DNA from: Novispirillum itersonii subsp. itersonii ATCC 12639 | Lineage (GTDB): Bacteria > Pseudomonadota > Alphaproteobacteria > Rhodospirillales > Rhodospirillaceae | Assembly (NCBI RefSeq): GCF_000381985.1 | Contig: NZ_KB907347.1 | Coordinates: forward strand, 62,001-126,000 | DNA length: 64,000 bases | Direction of reading: 5' to 3' | In this document: positions 49,458-58,500 of the stretch, piece after piece | Layout: every line of letters begins with the position of its first letter | Position numbering within the stretch: position 1 is the stretch's first letter | Notes under the pieces: generated by a model | What the model saw: only the letters and a program-made list of their open reading frames with translations | Told to the model about the DNA's origin: nothing | The model's database searches: none | Translations under genes and position numbers: made by a program

Positions 49458-50611
49458 GACCGTGTCTCCTTTCTGGAAAGGGGGGCTGGCTTCGGGGCGG
49501 TCCGCCGTCGCCACAGGATCATCCCCGACACCGACAGAGCGGTCAGGATCAGGCCGAAAACGGCCCAGATGATTCTGGTGGTGATCCCGCCGACGGTGCC
49601 GTAGTGCAGCGGGTCGGCCAGCCCGTCGAGGGTCTGAAGGACCGTATGGTCCTGCGGGCTGCGGGTGCTGTCCACCGCCCCGGTCCACGGATTGACAAAG
49701 GCCCCGTAGCTGAAACTGTTGTAGAGCGGGTTGGGCCCGGTGCCCCACAGGGCATACGGTGACAGGGCGTGTTCCGGCCAGACAAACCACTGCACCCGCA
49801 GGCCGGGCAGGGCCGCCTGTGCGGCGGCAAAGGCAGCATCGGCACTGATCCGCGCCGGGGGGGCGGAAACCTGTGCGGGAACCGTGTGCTCCGCCAGATC
49901 CGGCGGCTCAGACAGATAGGCGGTGTGGCTGTGCCACAGGATCGCCTGAACCAGAAACCACAGGGCGGTGATGCCGGTCAGGGCCAGCAGCCACAGCGAC
50001 CAGATCCCGGCCAGCCGGTGCAGGTCGCCCCAGAAAATCCGGCTGCCCTGTGTCACCCGCAGGCGCGGGGTCAGATAGCCGCGCCAGAACCGTTTATAGA
50101 CCACCAGCCCGGTGCCCATCGCCACCAGCAGCGGCAGGGCCGTCAGGCTGACGGCGTAATAGCCGAGGCTGTAATCATCCTGCCACGGCAGCAGCAGCCA
50201 GCTGTGCAGGCCCCGCACCACATCCTGAAACAGCGGGGCGGTGGTGATGCGGCGGACCTCGGCGGTGACAGGGTCAACCAGCACGGTTGCGGTCATGCCG
50301 CCGGGGGTCCACAGCACCACTTCCAGAGCCAGAAAGCCGGTGCGCTGGCGGATATAGTCCGGGCTGCTGCCGGGGACTGCCGCCAGCGCCGCCTCCATCG
50401 CGGCCCCATACGCCGGGGTCTGCCCGTCAGGTGCCGGGGTGGCCCGCACCGCCGGGTCGAGCAGCCAGACCACCTCGTTGCTGACGGCGGCAAGGCTGCC
50501 GGTCAGAAACAGAAAGGCGAGAAAGACCCACAGCGGCCACGTCACCCAGCCATGCAGCTGGAACCAGAACCGGGGGGGCAGAACAGGGCGGCGCGGGGGA
50601 GTCACGGGCAC
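49454..50611 (-). CDS. PepSY-associated membrane protein (PiuB-like)
   Basis: A 385-residue inner-membrane protein with four helices (HGWVTWPLWVFLAFLFLTGSL, YYAVSLTALPLLVAMGTGLVVYKR, LHRLAGIWSLWLLALTGITALWFLV, WAVFGLILTALSVSGMILWRRR) and a periplasmic PepSY-type domain between helices 1 and 2. The family (also called iron-regulated membrane proteins, PiuB) accompanies siderophore receptors and is implicated in ferric-siderophore reduction or release. GTG 50611 is preceded by AGGAAAG at good spacing. It lies 15 bp after the TonB receptor gene. Confidence 0.85.
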   Translation of the reverse strand: MPVTPPRRPVLPPRFWFQLHGWVTWPLWVFLAFLFLTGSLAAVSNEVVWLLDPAVRATPAPDGQTPAYGAAMEAALAAVPGSSPDYIRQRTGFLALEVVLWTPGGMTATVLVDPVTAEVRRITTAPLFQDVVRGLHSWLLLPWQDDYSLGYYAVSLTALPLLVAMGTGLVVYKRFWRGYLTPRLRVTQGSRIFWGDLHRLAGIWSLWLLALTGITALWFLVQAILWHSHTAYLSEPPDLAEHTVPAQVSAPPARISADAAFAAAQAALPGLRVQWFVWPEHALSPYALWGTGPNPLYNSFSYGAFVNPWTGAVDSTRSPQDHTVLQTLDGLADPLHYGTVGGITTRIIWAVFGLILTALSVSGMILWRRRTAPKPAPLSRKETRS

Positions 50612-50626
50612 AGGTCTTTCCTGATG

Positions 50627-53071
50627 TTACCAACGGTAGCCAAGGGTTGCCTTCACCACCCGGTCCTGCCCGTAGTAGCAGGCGCTGTCGCTGGAGCACT
50701 GGGCCAGAACGGTCTCGTCAAAGACGTTGCTGGCATTCAGGGCGAAGCGGGCGTTTTCGGTGATGTCGTAATGCAGGGCGGCGTCGGCCAGCCAGCTGCT
50801 GTCCAGACGCAGGGTGTTGTCGTTGTTGCCCCAGGTCGGCCCGGTGTAGCGGACCCCGGCCCCCAGACCGAACCCGGCCAGCGGACCGGAGCGGACGGTA
50901 TAATCGCCCCACAGCGTGGCGGTGGTCTTCGGCACCCCGGTGGGGGCTTTGCCCTGATCGCCGTTGTTGCTGCGGGTTTTCTCCATATCCAGCACGGTGA
51001 ACGAGCCGATCACGCTGAACTCTTCGGTCACCTTGCCGACCGCAGAGGCCTCGAAGCCCTGCGCGCGGATTTCGCCGGTCTGCACTTTGTCGGTGGAGTC
51101 TGTCGGGTGGGTGGTGACGACGTTGCTCTTGGTCAGATCAAACACCGCCAGCGTCACCTGACTGTCGTGGCCGGGGGGCTGGAATTTGACCCCTGCCTCA
51201 TACTGCCGCCCTTCTTCCGGCGCGAAGGCGATGCCGGCCTTGTTGCTTTCCAGCGTCGGACGGAAGGATTCGGAGTAGCTGACGTAAGGGGCAATCCCGA
51301 CCGGGAATTCGTACACCAGCCCCAGCTTGCCAGTGAAGGCGCTGTCGTTGGCCGAGGATTCCCTGCTGGTCAGGTGATTGTCGGTGACCGTGCTGATCCA
51401 GTCGTGGCGGCCCCCGGCAACCACCGTCAGGCGGTCCGTCAGGGCGATCTGGTCCTGTAGATACAGGCCGGTCTGGACCTGTGTCACTTCGTCATCGGTG
51501 CCATAGGCCGGACGGGTGACGCTGAGGCCATAAACCGGATTGCTCAGGCTGAGAGAAGGGCCACTGCCGAAACCGGTACGGGTTTTAAAATCGTTGCGCT
51601 GCACATCAACCCCGACCAGCAGATCGTGACCGATCTCCCCGGTTTTGAACTCGGCCCGGCCCTGCGTGTCCACCGCGAAGGAATCCGTGGTCGGGTCGGC
51701 CACCAGTGACCCGCGTGACAGCGTGGTGCGGGTGGCATCGGACGAGTCCAGCCCCGAGCCATACAGGGCCGCGTAGGTGAGGGTCAGGTGGGAATAGCGG
51801 GCGTTCTGGCGGAACGAGAAGGTGTCGTTGAAGCGGTGGTCGAATTCATAGCCGACCGAAGACTGGGTCTTGTCGTAGGTATCGAAATTGGGGTCGCCGG
51901 TGAAAAAGGACGTCGGGATCATGCCGGTGGCCCCGGGGCGGACGGTCCCGGCTGCGGGCAGGAAGTTGGTGGCCGACCCGGTACTGTCGTGCTGATAGCT
52001 GGCCAGCAGGGTCAGATGGGTGTCATCATCGGGGGACTTCAGGGTCAGCGACGGGGCAAAATAGGTGCGTTCATCCCGCACATAGTCAACCTGGGTGTCG
52101 GCATCGCGGCGCAGGCCGACAACGCGGAACAGCACCTGCCCCTTATCGTCGGCCCGCCCGCCGATGTCGAAGGATTCCTGCACCAGATTGTGACTGCCGA
52201 CAGTGACCTGCACCTCCTGCTTCTGGCCGTCCATCGGGCGCTTGCTGATGGTATTGACGAGGCCGCCGACATCGCCCTGTCCGTACAGCACGGAAGCCGG
52301 GCCGCGCAGCACCTCGATCCGTTCCGCCCCATAGGGCTCCTGCCGCCACGAGGCATAGCCGGTGGACCGCAGTTGCAGGCCATCACGGTACAGGCCGGTT
52401 TCCGCCTGTGAAAAGCCACGGATGATGGTCCAGTCATAGCGGTTGTCGATGCCAAACGGCTCGCCCACCACGCCGGGGGTGTAGCGCAGAGCCTCGACCA
52501 CGCTGTCGGCCTTCTGGGCGTCGATCTGGTCGCGGGTGATGACGGAGACCGACTGGGGGGTGCGGATCAGCGGGGCATCGGTTTTTGAAGCGGTGGCAAC
52601 CCGGCGGGCGGTATAGCCTTCGGTCGGTTCCCACGGCGATGCATCGCCCGGGCGGGCCGCTGCCCCTGACATTGACAGCGGGGCCAGTACGGCGGTGCCC
52701 GCCGGGGCGCTGGGCAGCGGGATCAGGGTAACGGTGCCATCGGTGGCGGTGGCTGCGGTCAGGCCGGTCCCTTCCAGCAGCCGGGTCAGGGCCGCGTCGG
52801 CGGTCAGGGTGCCGGAAACGGCGGCGGAGGTCCGGTTCGTGGCATCCTCCGCCCGCAGGCTGACCTGCACCCCGGCTTGACGGCCATAAGCGGCAATCGC
52901 CGAGGCCAGCGGCTGGGCCGGAATGTCAAAACTGCGCGGGGCCGGGGGCTGAGCTGCCGGGGCCTGCTGTGCCATCGCCGGTACTGCGGCAAAAGACAGG
53001 GCGGCGGGGGCAGCAAACAGGGCGGCGCTGGCGAGCAGGGCGGTGCGGAAGGAGAGGGCTGGGCGGGTCAT
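50627..53071 (-). CDS. TonB-dependent siderophore receptor with STN signalling domain
   Basis: An 814-residue outer-membrane receptor. Signal peptide (FRTALLASAALFAAPAALSFA), then an STN domain at residues about 48-115 (FDIPAQPLASAIAAYGRQAGVQVSLRAED) of the FpvA/FecA type, a plug (VSVITRDQIDAQKADSVVEALRYTPGV, IRGFSQ, VLRGPASVLYGQGDVGGLVNTISKRP) and a 22-strand barrel ending ATLGYRW with terminal aromatic. The STN domain relays ligand occupancy to FecR-type anti-sigma, matching the two genes upstream. Ferric-siderophore specificity cannot be determined. Start ATG 53071; Fur-like box at 53108-53122. Confidence 0.93.
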   Translation of the reverse strand: MTRPALSFRTALLASAALFAAPAALSFAAVPAMAQQAPAAQPPAPRSFDIPAQPLASAIAAYGRQAGVQVSLRAEDATNRTSAAVSGTLTADAALTRLLEGTGLTAATATDGTVTLIPLPSAPAGTAVLAPLSMSGAAARPGDASPWEPTEGYTARRVATASKTDAPLIRTPQSVSVITRDQIDAQKADSVVEALRYTPGVVGEPFGIDNRYDWTIIRGFSQAETGLYRDGLQLRSTGYASWRQEPYGAERIEVLRGPASVLYGQGDVGGLVNTISKRPMDGQKQEVQVTVGSHNLVQESFDIGGRADDKGQVLFRVVGLRRDADTQVDYVRDERTYFAPSLTLKSPDDDTHLTLLASYQHDSTGSATNFLPAAGTVRPGATGMIPTSFFTGDPNFDTYDKTQSSVGYEFDHRFNDTFSFRQNARYSHLTLTYAALYGSGLDSSDATRTTLSRGSLVADPTTDSFAVDTQGRAEFKTGEIGHDLLVGVDVQRNDFKTRTGFGSGPSLSLSNPVYGLSVTRPAYGTDDEVTQVQTGLYLQDQIALTDRLTVVAGGRHDWISTVTDNHLTSRESSANDSAFTGKLGLVYEFPVGIAPYVSYSESFRPTLESNKAGIAFAPEEGRQYEAGVKFQPPGHDSQVTLAVFDLTKSNVVTTHPTDSTDKVQTGEIRAQGFEASAVGKVTEEFSVIGSFTVLDMEKTRSNNGDQGKAPTGVPKTTATLWGDYTVRSGPLAGFGLGAGVRYTGPTWGNNDNTLRLDSSWLADAALHYDITENARFALNASNVFDETVLAQCSSDSACYYGQDRVVKATLGYRW

Positions 53072-53107
53072 TGCTGTCGGCAGATCCGTTCTGGAGAAAG
53101 GAGTGAA

Positions 53108-53122
53108 CGCAAGTCATTTGCA
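53108..53122 (-). promoter_or_regulatory. putative Fur box upstream of the TonB receptor
   Basis: On the minus strand TGCAAATGACTTGCG matches a TGCAAAT-n-ATTTGCA inverted repeat at 12 of 14 arm positions, 37 bp before the receptor start. Fur or a functional equivalent would repress under iron sufficiency. Confidence 0.5.
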
Positions 53123-53228
53123 TTCGCGTTGACTCAATGACGCAGCCGCCGGGTGGATTTTTCAGGTGTGTGCAAAAAATTTCAGGATCACGATCAGGAC
53201 CGGCATCAGGCCGGAAGCAACCGGGCTG

Positions 53229-54227
53229 TCAGCGGGGGGATCCGCTGCCCCCTGCTGCCGGGCCGGAGACCACGGTAACCAATGACCCCAGCGTGGTGAC
53301 CTGCCCCTTGAACGGGGCCAGAACGGCCCGTAAGGCCGCCTGAGGGGTGTGCAGGCTGTAAACGCCGGTGACCCGCTGTTGCCCCAGTGCAGTATCGGTC
53401 AGCAGGATCAGACCGGGTAGATAGGGGCGCAGATCGTCGATCACATCGGCCACCGGACGGTTCTCCACCGCCAGAATTCCGGCACGCCACGGGGCAACGG
53501 CGTCCACCGGCAGGGTATAGGCCACCGGCGGAGCGGAAGAGTCCCTCTGCCAGAGGGCCTGCCCGGCGGTCAGGGGCAGCGGGGCCGTTCCCGGCGCGCG
53601 GTCGTCGGTATTGACCAGAACGCGCCCCTCTTCGACCTGCACGCTCAGGGCATCACCACGGTGACTGACCGCAAAGCGGGTGCCGGTAACGGTAACGGTC
53701 GCGGGGCCGGCCTTCACCCGGAAGGGCCGCGACGGGTCAGGTGAAACGCTGAAAAAGGCTTCGCCGTGATCCAGCGTGACAGTCCGTGTCCCGGCATCGA
53801 TCTCCGCCCGCAGGGCCGTTTGCGGGGCCAGCAGAATCCGGCTGCCGTCGGCAAGGTCGGTTTCCGACCATTCTGCGGTCCCGGTGTGATGGGTGCCGGG
53901 CAGGACGGCGCGCCAGAGGCCGCCCCACACTCCGGCAGTGGCCAGCAGGACAACGGTACAGGCGACGGCCAGAAAACCGGCGGTGCGGTTGCGGCGGCGC
54001 GGCGCGGCCACCGCAGCCGGGGGGGCGGCGGACAGGCTGAGGCTGAGGTCCCAGACCCTGCGGGCACGGTCAAAGGCGGTCTGATGGCGGGTATCCATCG
54101 CGCACCATGCCGCACAGTCCCCCTGAAGCTGGGCATCGTCGGGGCTGCTTTCCAGCCGCAGCAGCCAGTCGGCGGCCTGATCATCGACGGTCAGGCGCGG
54201 GGGGAACGGGATCGGGGATGTGGTCAT
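53229..54227 (-). CDS. FecR-family anti-sigma/sigma-regulator
   Basis: A 332-residue protein. The N-terminal cytoplasmic DUF4880/anti-sigma part (DQAADWLLRLESSPDDAQLQGDCAAWCAMDTRHQTAFDRARRVWDL) precedes a membrane helix (FLAVACTVVLLATAGVWGGLW) and the periplasmic FecR domain (GSRILLAPQTALRAEIDAGTRTVTLDHGEAFFSVSPDPSRPFRVKAG). The C-terminus repeats an STN-like fold (FKGQVTTLGSLVTVV) that can contact the receptor's STN. It transmits the surface signal to FecI. It overlaps the sigma gene by four bases. Start ATG 54227. Confidence 0.9.
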   Translation of the reverse strand: MTTSPIPFPPRLTVDDQAADWLLRLESSPDDAQLQGDCAAWCAMDTRHQTAFDRARRVWDLSLSLSAAPPAAVAAPRRRNRTAGFLAVACTVVLLATAGVWGGLWRAVLPGTHHTGTAEWSETDLADGSRILLAPQTALRAEIDAGTRTVTLDHGEAFFSVSPDPSRPFRVKAGPATVTVTGTRFAVSHRGDALSVQVEEGRVLVNTDDRAPGTAPLPLTAGQALWQRDSSAPPVAYTLPVDAVAPWRAGILAVENRPVADVIDDLRPYLPGLILLTDTALGQQRVTGVYSLHTPQAALRAVLAPFKGQVTTLGSLVTVVSGPAAGGSGSPR

Positions 54228-54748
54228 GGCTGACCCTCCTGCCCGGAACCGGCGTCGGGATCAAGGTCTTTCATCAGGGCTGACAGGGCGGACCGGACCA
54301 TACGGTGGGCGGTGGCGACCGAGACGCCTTCGCGGTCGGCGATCACCTGCAGACTGTCGCCGTTCAGGCGGTGCGCCTCGAATGCGCGGCGGACTGCCGG
54401 GGGCAGGGTGCCGAGGGTTGCCTGCAGGCGGGCAATCTGCTGACGGTCGATCACCGCCTGTTCCGGAGTGGCGCCGGGGGCGGCAAGGGTCTCTCCGCCG
54501 CAGTCGTCCAGCGCCCGGGTCGGATCGCTGCCACTGCGGCGCAGGGTATCGACCGCCAGATTGCGGACAATGCGGTACAGGTACTGTACGGGACGCAGCA
54601 GCACCGGCCCATCCGGGGTGAAGCGGAAGTAGGCATCCTGCACCAGATCTTCTGCCCGCGTCCGGCATTTGACCAGAGCCGCCGCATAGTCAACCAGATC
54701 CGCCCGGTGGGCGAGATACAGATCAACTTTGTCCTTGTCCGTTGCCAC
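54224..54748 (-). CDS. FecI-type ECF sigma factor
   Basis: A 174-residue ECF sigma factor: region 2 (LVDYAAALVKCRTRAEDLVQDAYFRF, RPVQYLYRIVRNLAVDTLRR) and region 4 (ALGTLPPAVRRAFEAHRLNGDSLQVIADREGVSVATAHRMVRSALSAL). It directs RNA polymerase to the receptor operon upon signal. GTG 54748 is chosen because the extension to TTG 54790 is poorly supported; the upstream Fur-like site (54775-54789) would otherwise be coding. FecI, FecR and receptor form a complete cell-surface-signalling cascade in one locus. Confidence 0.88.
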   Translation of the reverse strand: MATDKDKVDLYLAHRADLVDYAAALVKCRTRAEDLVQDAYFRFTPDGPVLLRPVQYLYRIVRNLAVDTLRRSGSDPTRALDDCGGETLAAPGATPEQAVIDRQQIARLQATLGTLPPAVRRAFEAHRLNGDSLQVIADREGVSVATAHRMVRSALSALMKDLDPDAGSGQEGQP

Positions 54749-54774
54749 CGCCAAGCCCTGCCGAAAACGATATC

Positions 54775-54789
54775 TGCGAACGATTATCA
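54775..54789 (-). promoter_or_regulatory. putative Fur box upstream of the FecI gene
   Basis: On the minus strand TGATAATCGTTCGCA has one perfect Fur arm (TGATAAT) and an imperfect second arm, 27 bp before the GTG start. Together with the site at 53108 it suggests iron control of both the sigma factor and receptor. Confidence 0.5.
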
Positions 54790-54850
54790 ATATCGCTGAC
54801 GGAAATCAATTCGGATTGTTCAGGGCCAGCGGCAGCCCCCGCAGCTTACC

Positions 54851-54906
54851 GGCCCCTGTTTACCGTCCCCTGTTTACCGTCCCCTGTTTATCGGCCCCTG
54901 TCGTTG
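54851..54906. repeat. four tandem 14-bp repeats at the 3' end of the Lrp-type gene
   Basis: Units GGCCCCTGTTTACC (54851), GTCCCCTGTTTACC (54865), GTCCCCTGTTTATC (54879) and the degenerate GGCCCCTGTCGTTG (54893). The gene's TAA stop (54888-54890, minus strand) is in the third unit and the terminal coding codons in the fourth. Likely slippage or replication duplications. Confidence 0.85.
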
Positions 54907-55373
54907 ACGGGCAGCGGAATCGAGGAGCGGGACAGCACCTCTTCCATCACCACATAGGTATGGGTCTCTTTCACGCCGGGCAGGGTCATGATGATTTCGC
55001 CCAGAAACCCCCGGTACTGGGACATATCCGGCAGACGGACCTTCAGCATATAGTCGAATCCGCCGGCCACCATGTGGCATTCCTGAATCTCCGGGCGGCT
55101 GATCACCGCTTCGCGGAAGTGGTCGAAGACATCCGGTGTGGTGCGGTCGAGGGCCACTTCAATGAAACACACCACCGGGCAGCCGAGTTTATGCGGGTCC
55201 AGCCGGGCTTCGTAAGACAGAATATAGCCATCCCGCTCCAGTCGGCGGACCCGTTCCAGACACGGAGTCGCTGACAGATTGACGCGGCGTGACAGCTCGG
55301 CGTTGGAGATGCGGCCGTCCTTCTGCAGCTCCGCCAGAATCTTAATGTCGATTTGGTCGATTGTTTTGCTCAT
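54888..55373 (-). CDS. putR: Lrp/AsnC-family regulator of proline catabolism
   Basis: A 161-residue Lrp-type regulator: HTH MSKTIDQIDIKILAELQKDGRISNAELSRRVNLSATPCLERVRRLERDGYI and the RAM effector domain (YEARLDPHKLGCPVVCFIEVAL, HMVAGGFDYMLKVRLPDMSQYRGF, GVKETHTYVVMEEVL). It is divergent from putA; alphaproteobacterial PutR proteins activate putA when proline is present. The symbol is by context. The stop codon lies inside the 14-bp tandem repeat. ATG 55373. Confidence 0.88.
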   Translation of the reverse strand: MSKTIDQIDIKILAELQKDGRISNAELSRRVNLSATPCLERVRRLERDGYILSYEARLDPHKLGCPVVCFIEVALDRTTPDVFDHFREAVISRPEIQECHMVAGGFDYMLKVRLPDMSQYRGFLGEIIMTLPGVKETHTYVVMEEVLSRSSIPLPVNDRGR

Positions 55374-55468
55374 GGGCCATTTCTCGAGATTAAATTCTGT
55401 TCGATGTGTCTCTTCAGGATTCTTATCACGTTTTTGTAATCAAATAAAGACGAACGTTCTTCGTTGTT

Positions 55469-55492
55469 TTCTGCTATCCATTTTTAGCAGAA
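55469..55492. promoter_or_regulatory. inverted repeat in the putR-putA promoter region
   Basis: TTCTGCT (55469-55475) and AGCAGAA (55486-55492) with a 10-bp AT-rich spacer, plus a GAACGTTC palindrome at 55452-55459. The size and AT-rich centre suit an Lrp-type binding site for PutR, located about 90 bp upstream of putA. Confidence 0.45.
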
Positions 55493-55577
55493 CAACCCCG
55501 CCCTGACGGCATGGCTCCGGCAGGCGGCACCAGATCCTGAACTCCCCCAGCCCCCAGATCAAACCCCTGAGGACGCC

Positions 55578-58500
55578 ATGAGCAACGACACCCCGATGCT
55601 GTTTACCTCTGCCGATCCGGCTTTCCCGGACTGGCGCGATATGCTGGCGTCCGGTTACCGCCGGGATGAGGATGCCGTTGTCAGCGAACTGATCGCCGAG
55701 GCGGCGCTGTCTGATGCGGTGAAGGCCAGAGTGACCGCCCGCGCCCGTGATCTGGTGGCGCTGGTGCGCTCCAACCGGTCCCGCAAGGGCGGCGTTGATG
55801 CCTTCATGAACGAATATGACCTGTCAACGCAGGAAGGTCTGACCCTGATGTGTCTGGCCGAGGCGCTGCTGCGGATCCCCGATGGCGAGACCGCCGACCG
55901 GCTGATCCGCGATAAGCTGACCGGGACCGACTGGGAAAAGCACCTTGGCAATTCCCGGTCGATCTTCGTCAACGCCTCGACCATCGGCCTGATGCTGACC
56001 GGCCGGATTCTTGGCCCCAATGACCTGCCGGAGGATGCCCCGGAAGGGGTGGTGCGCCGTCTGGTGTCGCGTCTGGGTGAGCCGGTGATCCGGCAGGCCC
56101 TGAAGCAGGCCATGAAGATCATGGGCCGCCAGTTTGTGCTGGGCCGCACCATTGACGAGGCGATGGACCGCGCCGCTGAACAGGAAAAGCGTGGCTACCG
56201 GTATTCCTACGACATGCTGGGCGAAGCTGCCCGCACCGATGAAGACGCCACCAAGTATTATATTTCCTACGAAAAGGCGATCCACGCCATCGGCAAGGCC
56301 TCCAACGGGCGGGGTGTCCTCGCCGGGCCGGGGATCTCGGTGAAGCTGTCAGCGCTGCATCCGCGCTATGAGTTCGCCAAGCGGGCGGAAATACTGGATG
56401 TGCTGGCGGCCCGCACGCTGGAGCTGGCGAAGCTGGCCAGGCATTATGACATCGGCTTCTGCATTGATGCGGAAGAAGCGGACCGGCTGGAGCTGTCGCT
56501 GGAACTGATCGACAAGGTCTACAGCGACCCGTCGCTGGGCGACTGGACCGGGTTCGGGCTGGCGGTGCAGGCCTATCAGAAGCGCACCCGGCAGGTGATC
56601 GACACGCTGGCGGGCATGGTCCGCCGCGTTGGCCGCCGGATGAACGTGCGTCTGGTCAAGGGCGCCTACTGGGATGCCGAAGTAAAGCGGGCGCAGGAAG
56701 CCGGGATGACCGATTACCCGGTCTATACCCGCAAGGTGGCGACCGACGTGTCTTATCTCGCCTGCGCCCGGCGGCTGTTTAACTATGGGGAGCTGTTCTT
56801 CCCGCAGTTTGCCACCCATAACGCCCATACCGCCGCCTGCATCCTTGAGCTGGCGGAAGGCCGTCCGTTTGAGTTCCAGCGTCTGCATGGCATGGGCGAA
56901 GAGCTGCATGACGAGATTGTGCCCGCCAACAAGCTGAATGTGCCGTGCCGCATTTATGCCCCGGTCGGCGGCCATGCCGAGCTGCTGTCTTATCTGGTGC
57001 GCCGCCTGCTGGAAAACGGGGCCAACACCTCGTTCGTTAACCGTCTGGTTGATGACCGCACCCCGATTGATGCCATCATCGCCGACCCGGTCGAGCGTCT
57101 GGCCGCCCTGCCGCAGAAGCGTCATCCGCATATTCCGCTGCCGCTGGACCTCTATGGGGTCGGGCGCCGCAATTCCAGGGGGCTGGATCTGACCGACAGC
57201 ACCGTTGCCCAGCCGCTGGCGGTGGCGATGGCAGCATCGGCGGCGAAAGTCCGCCAGTCCGGCCCGATCGTCGGGGGCGAGCTGCGGGTGCGGACGGAGC
57301 AGCCGGTGCGCAACCCGGCGGATACCCGTCAGGTGGTCGGGACCGTCAGCGAGGCGACGGCGGACGATATCGCCGATGCCCTGTCCCGGGCGGTGGCAGC
57401 GCAGCCGCAATGGGCGGCCCGTCCGGCGTCTGAGCGGGCGGCGGTGCTGCGGAAGGCGGCGGATCTGATGGAAGACCGGATGGTCGATCTGATGACTGTC
57501 TGCCAGACCGAGGCCGGGAAGACGCTGGGCGATACGGTTGCCGAAGTGCGCGAGGCTGTTGATTTCCTGCGTTACTATGCTGGCGAAGCCGAGCGTGTCT
57601 GTGGCGGCGCGGTCGAGATGCCCGATGCGGTCGGGCGGCCGTCGCGGGTGGTGATGCAGGGGCGCGGTGTGTTCCTGTGCATCAGCCCGTGGAACTTCCC
57701 GCTGGCGATTTTTGCCGGTCAGGTTGCGGCGGCGCTGGCCGCCGGGAATGCCGTGATCGCCAAACCGGCGGAACAGACCCCGCTGATTGCCGCCGAAGCG
57801 GTGCGGATTCTGCTGGATGCCGGGGTGCCTGCTGACGCCCTGCACCTGCTGCCGGGCCGGGGGGAAACCGTCGGGGCGGCGCTGGTCAATGACCCGCGTA
57901 TTGCCGGGGTTGCCTTCACCGGGTCGGAGCAGGTGGCGAAGATCATCAGCCGCAGCCTTGCCGCCCGCAAGGCCGCCGATGCACCGCTGATCGCCGAGAC
58001 CGGCGGTATGAACGCGATGATCATGGACTCCTCGGCCCTGCCGGAACAGGTGATCCGTGATGCGGTTCTGTCGGCGTTCGGGTCTGCCGGGCAGCGCTGT
58101 TCTGCCCTGCGGGTGCTGTTTGTGCAGGAAGATGTGGCGGATCACCTGATCGGCATGCTGAAGGGGGCGATGGAGCGTCTGCGCATCGACCTGCCGCATC
58201 TGCTGACCACCGATGTCGGCCCGGTGATTGATGAGGAGGCCCGCAGCGTGCTGCAGGCCCATGCCGACCGCATGGACCGTGAAGCGAAGCTGATCTACCG
58301 CTGCGATGTCGCCGGGGCCTGTGACCACGGGACCTTCTTTGCGCCGCGCGCCTACGAAATCCCCGGCCTGCATGTGCTGAAGCGTGAAGTGTTCGGTCCG
58401 GTGCTGCATGTGGTGCGTTATAAGACCAGTGCGCTGGATGCGGTGATCGACGCCATCCGCAACACCGGTTATGGCCTGACGATGGGGATCCATACCCGTA

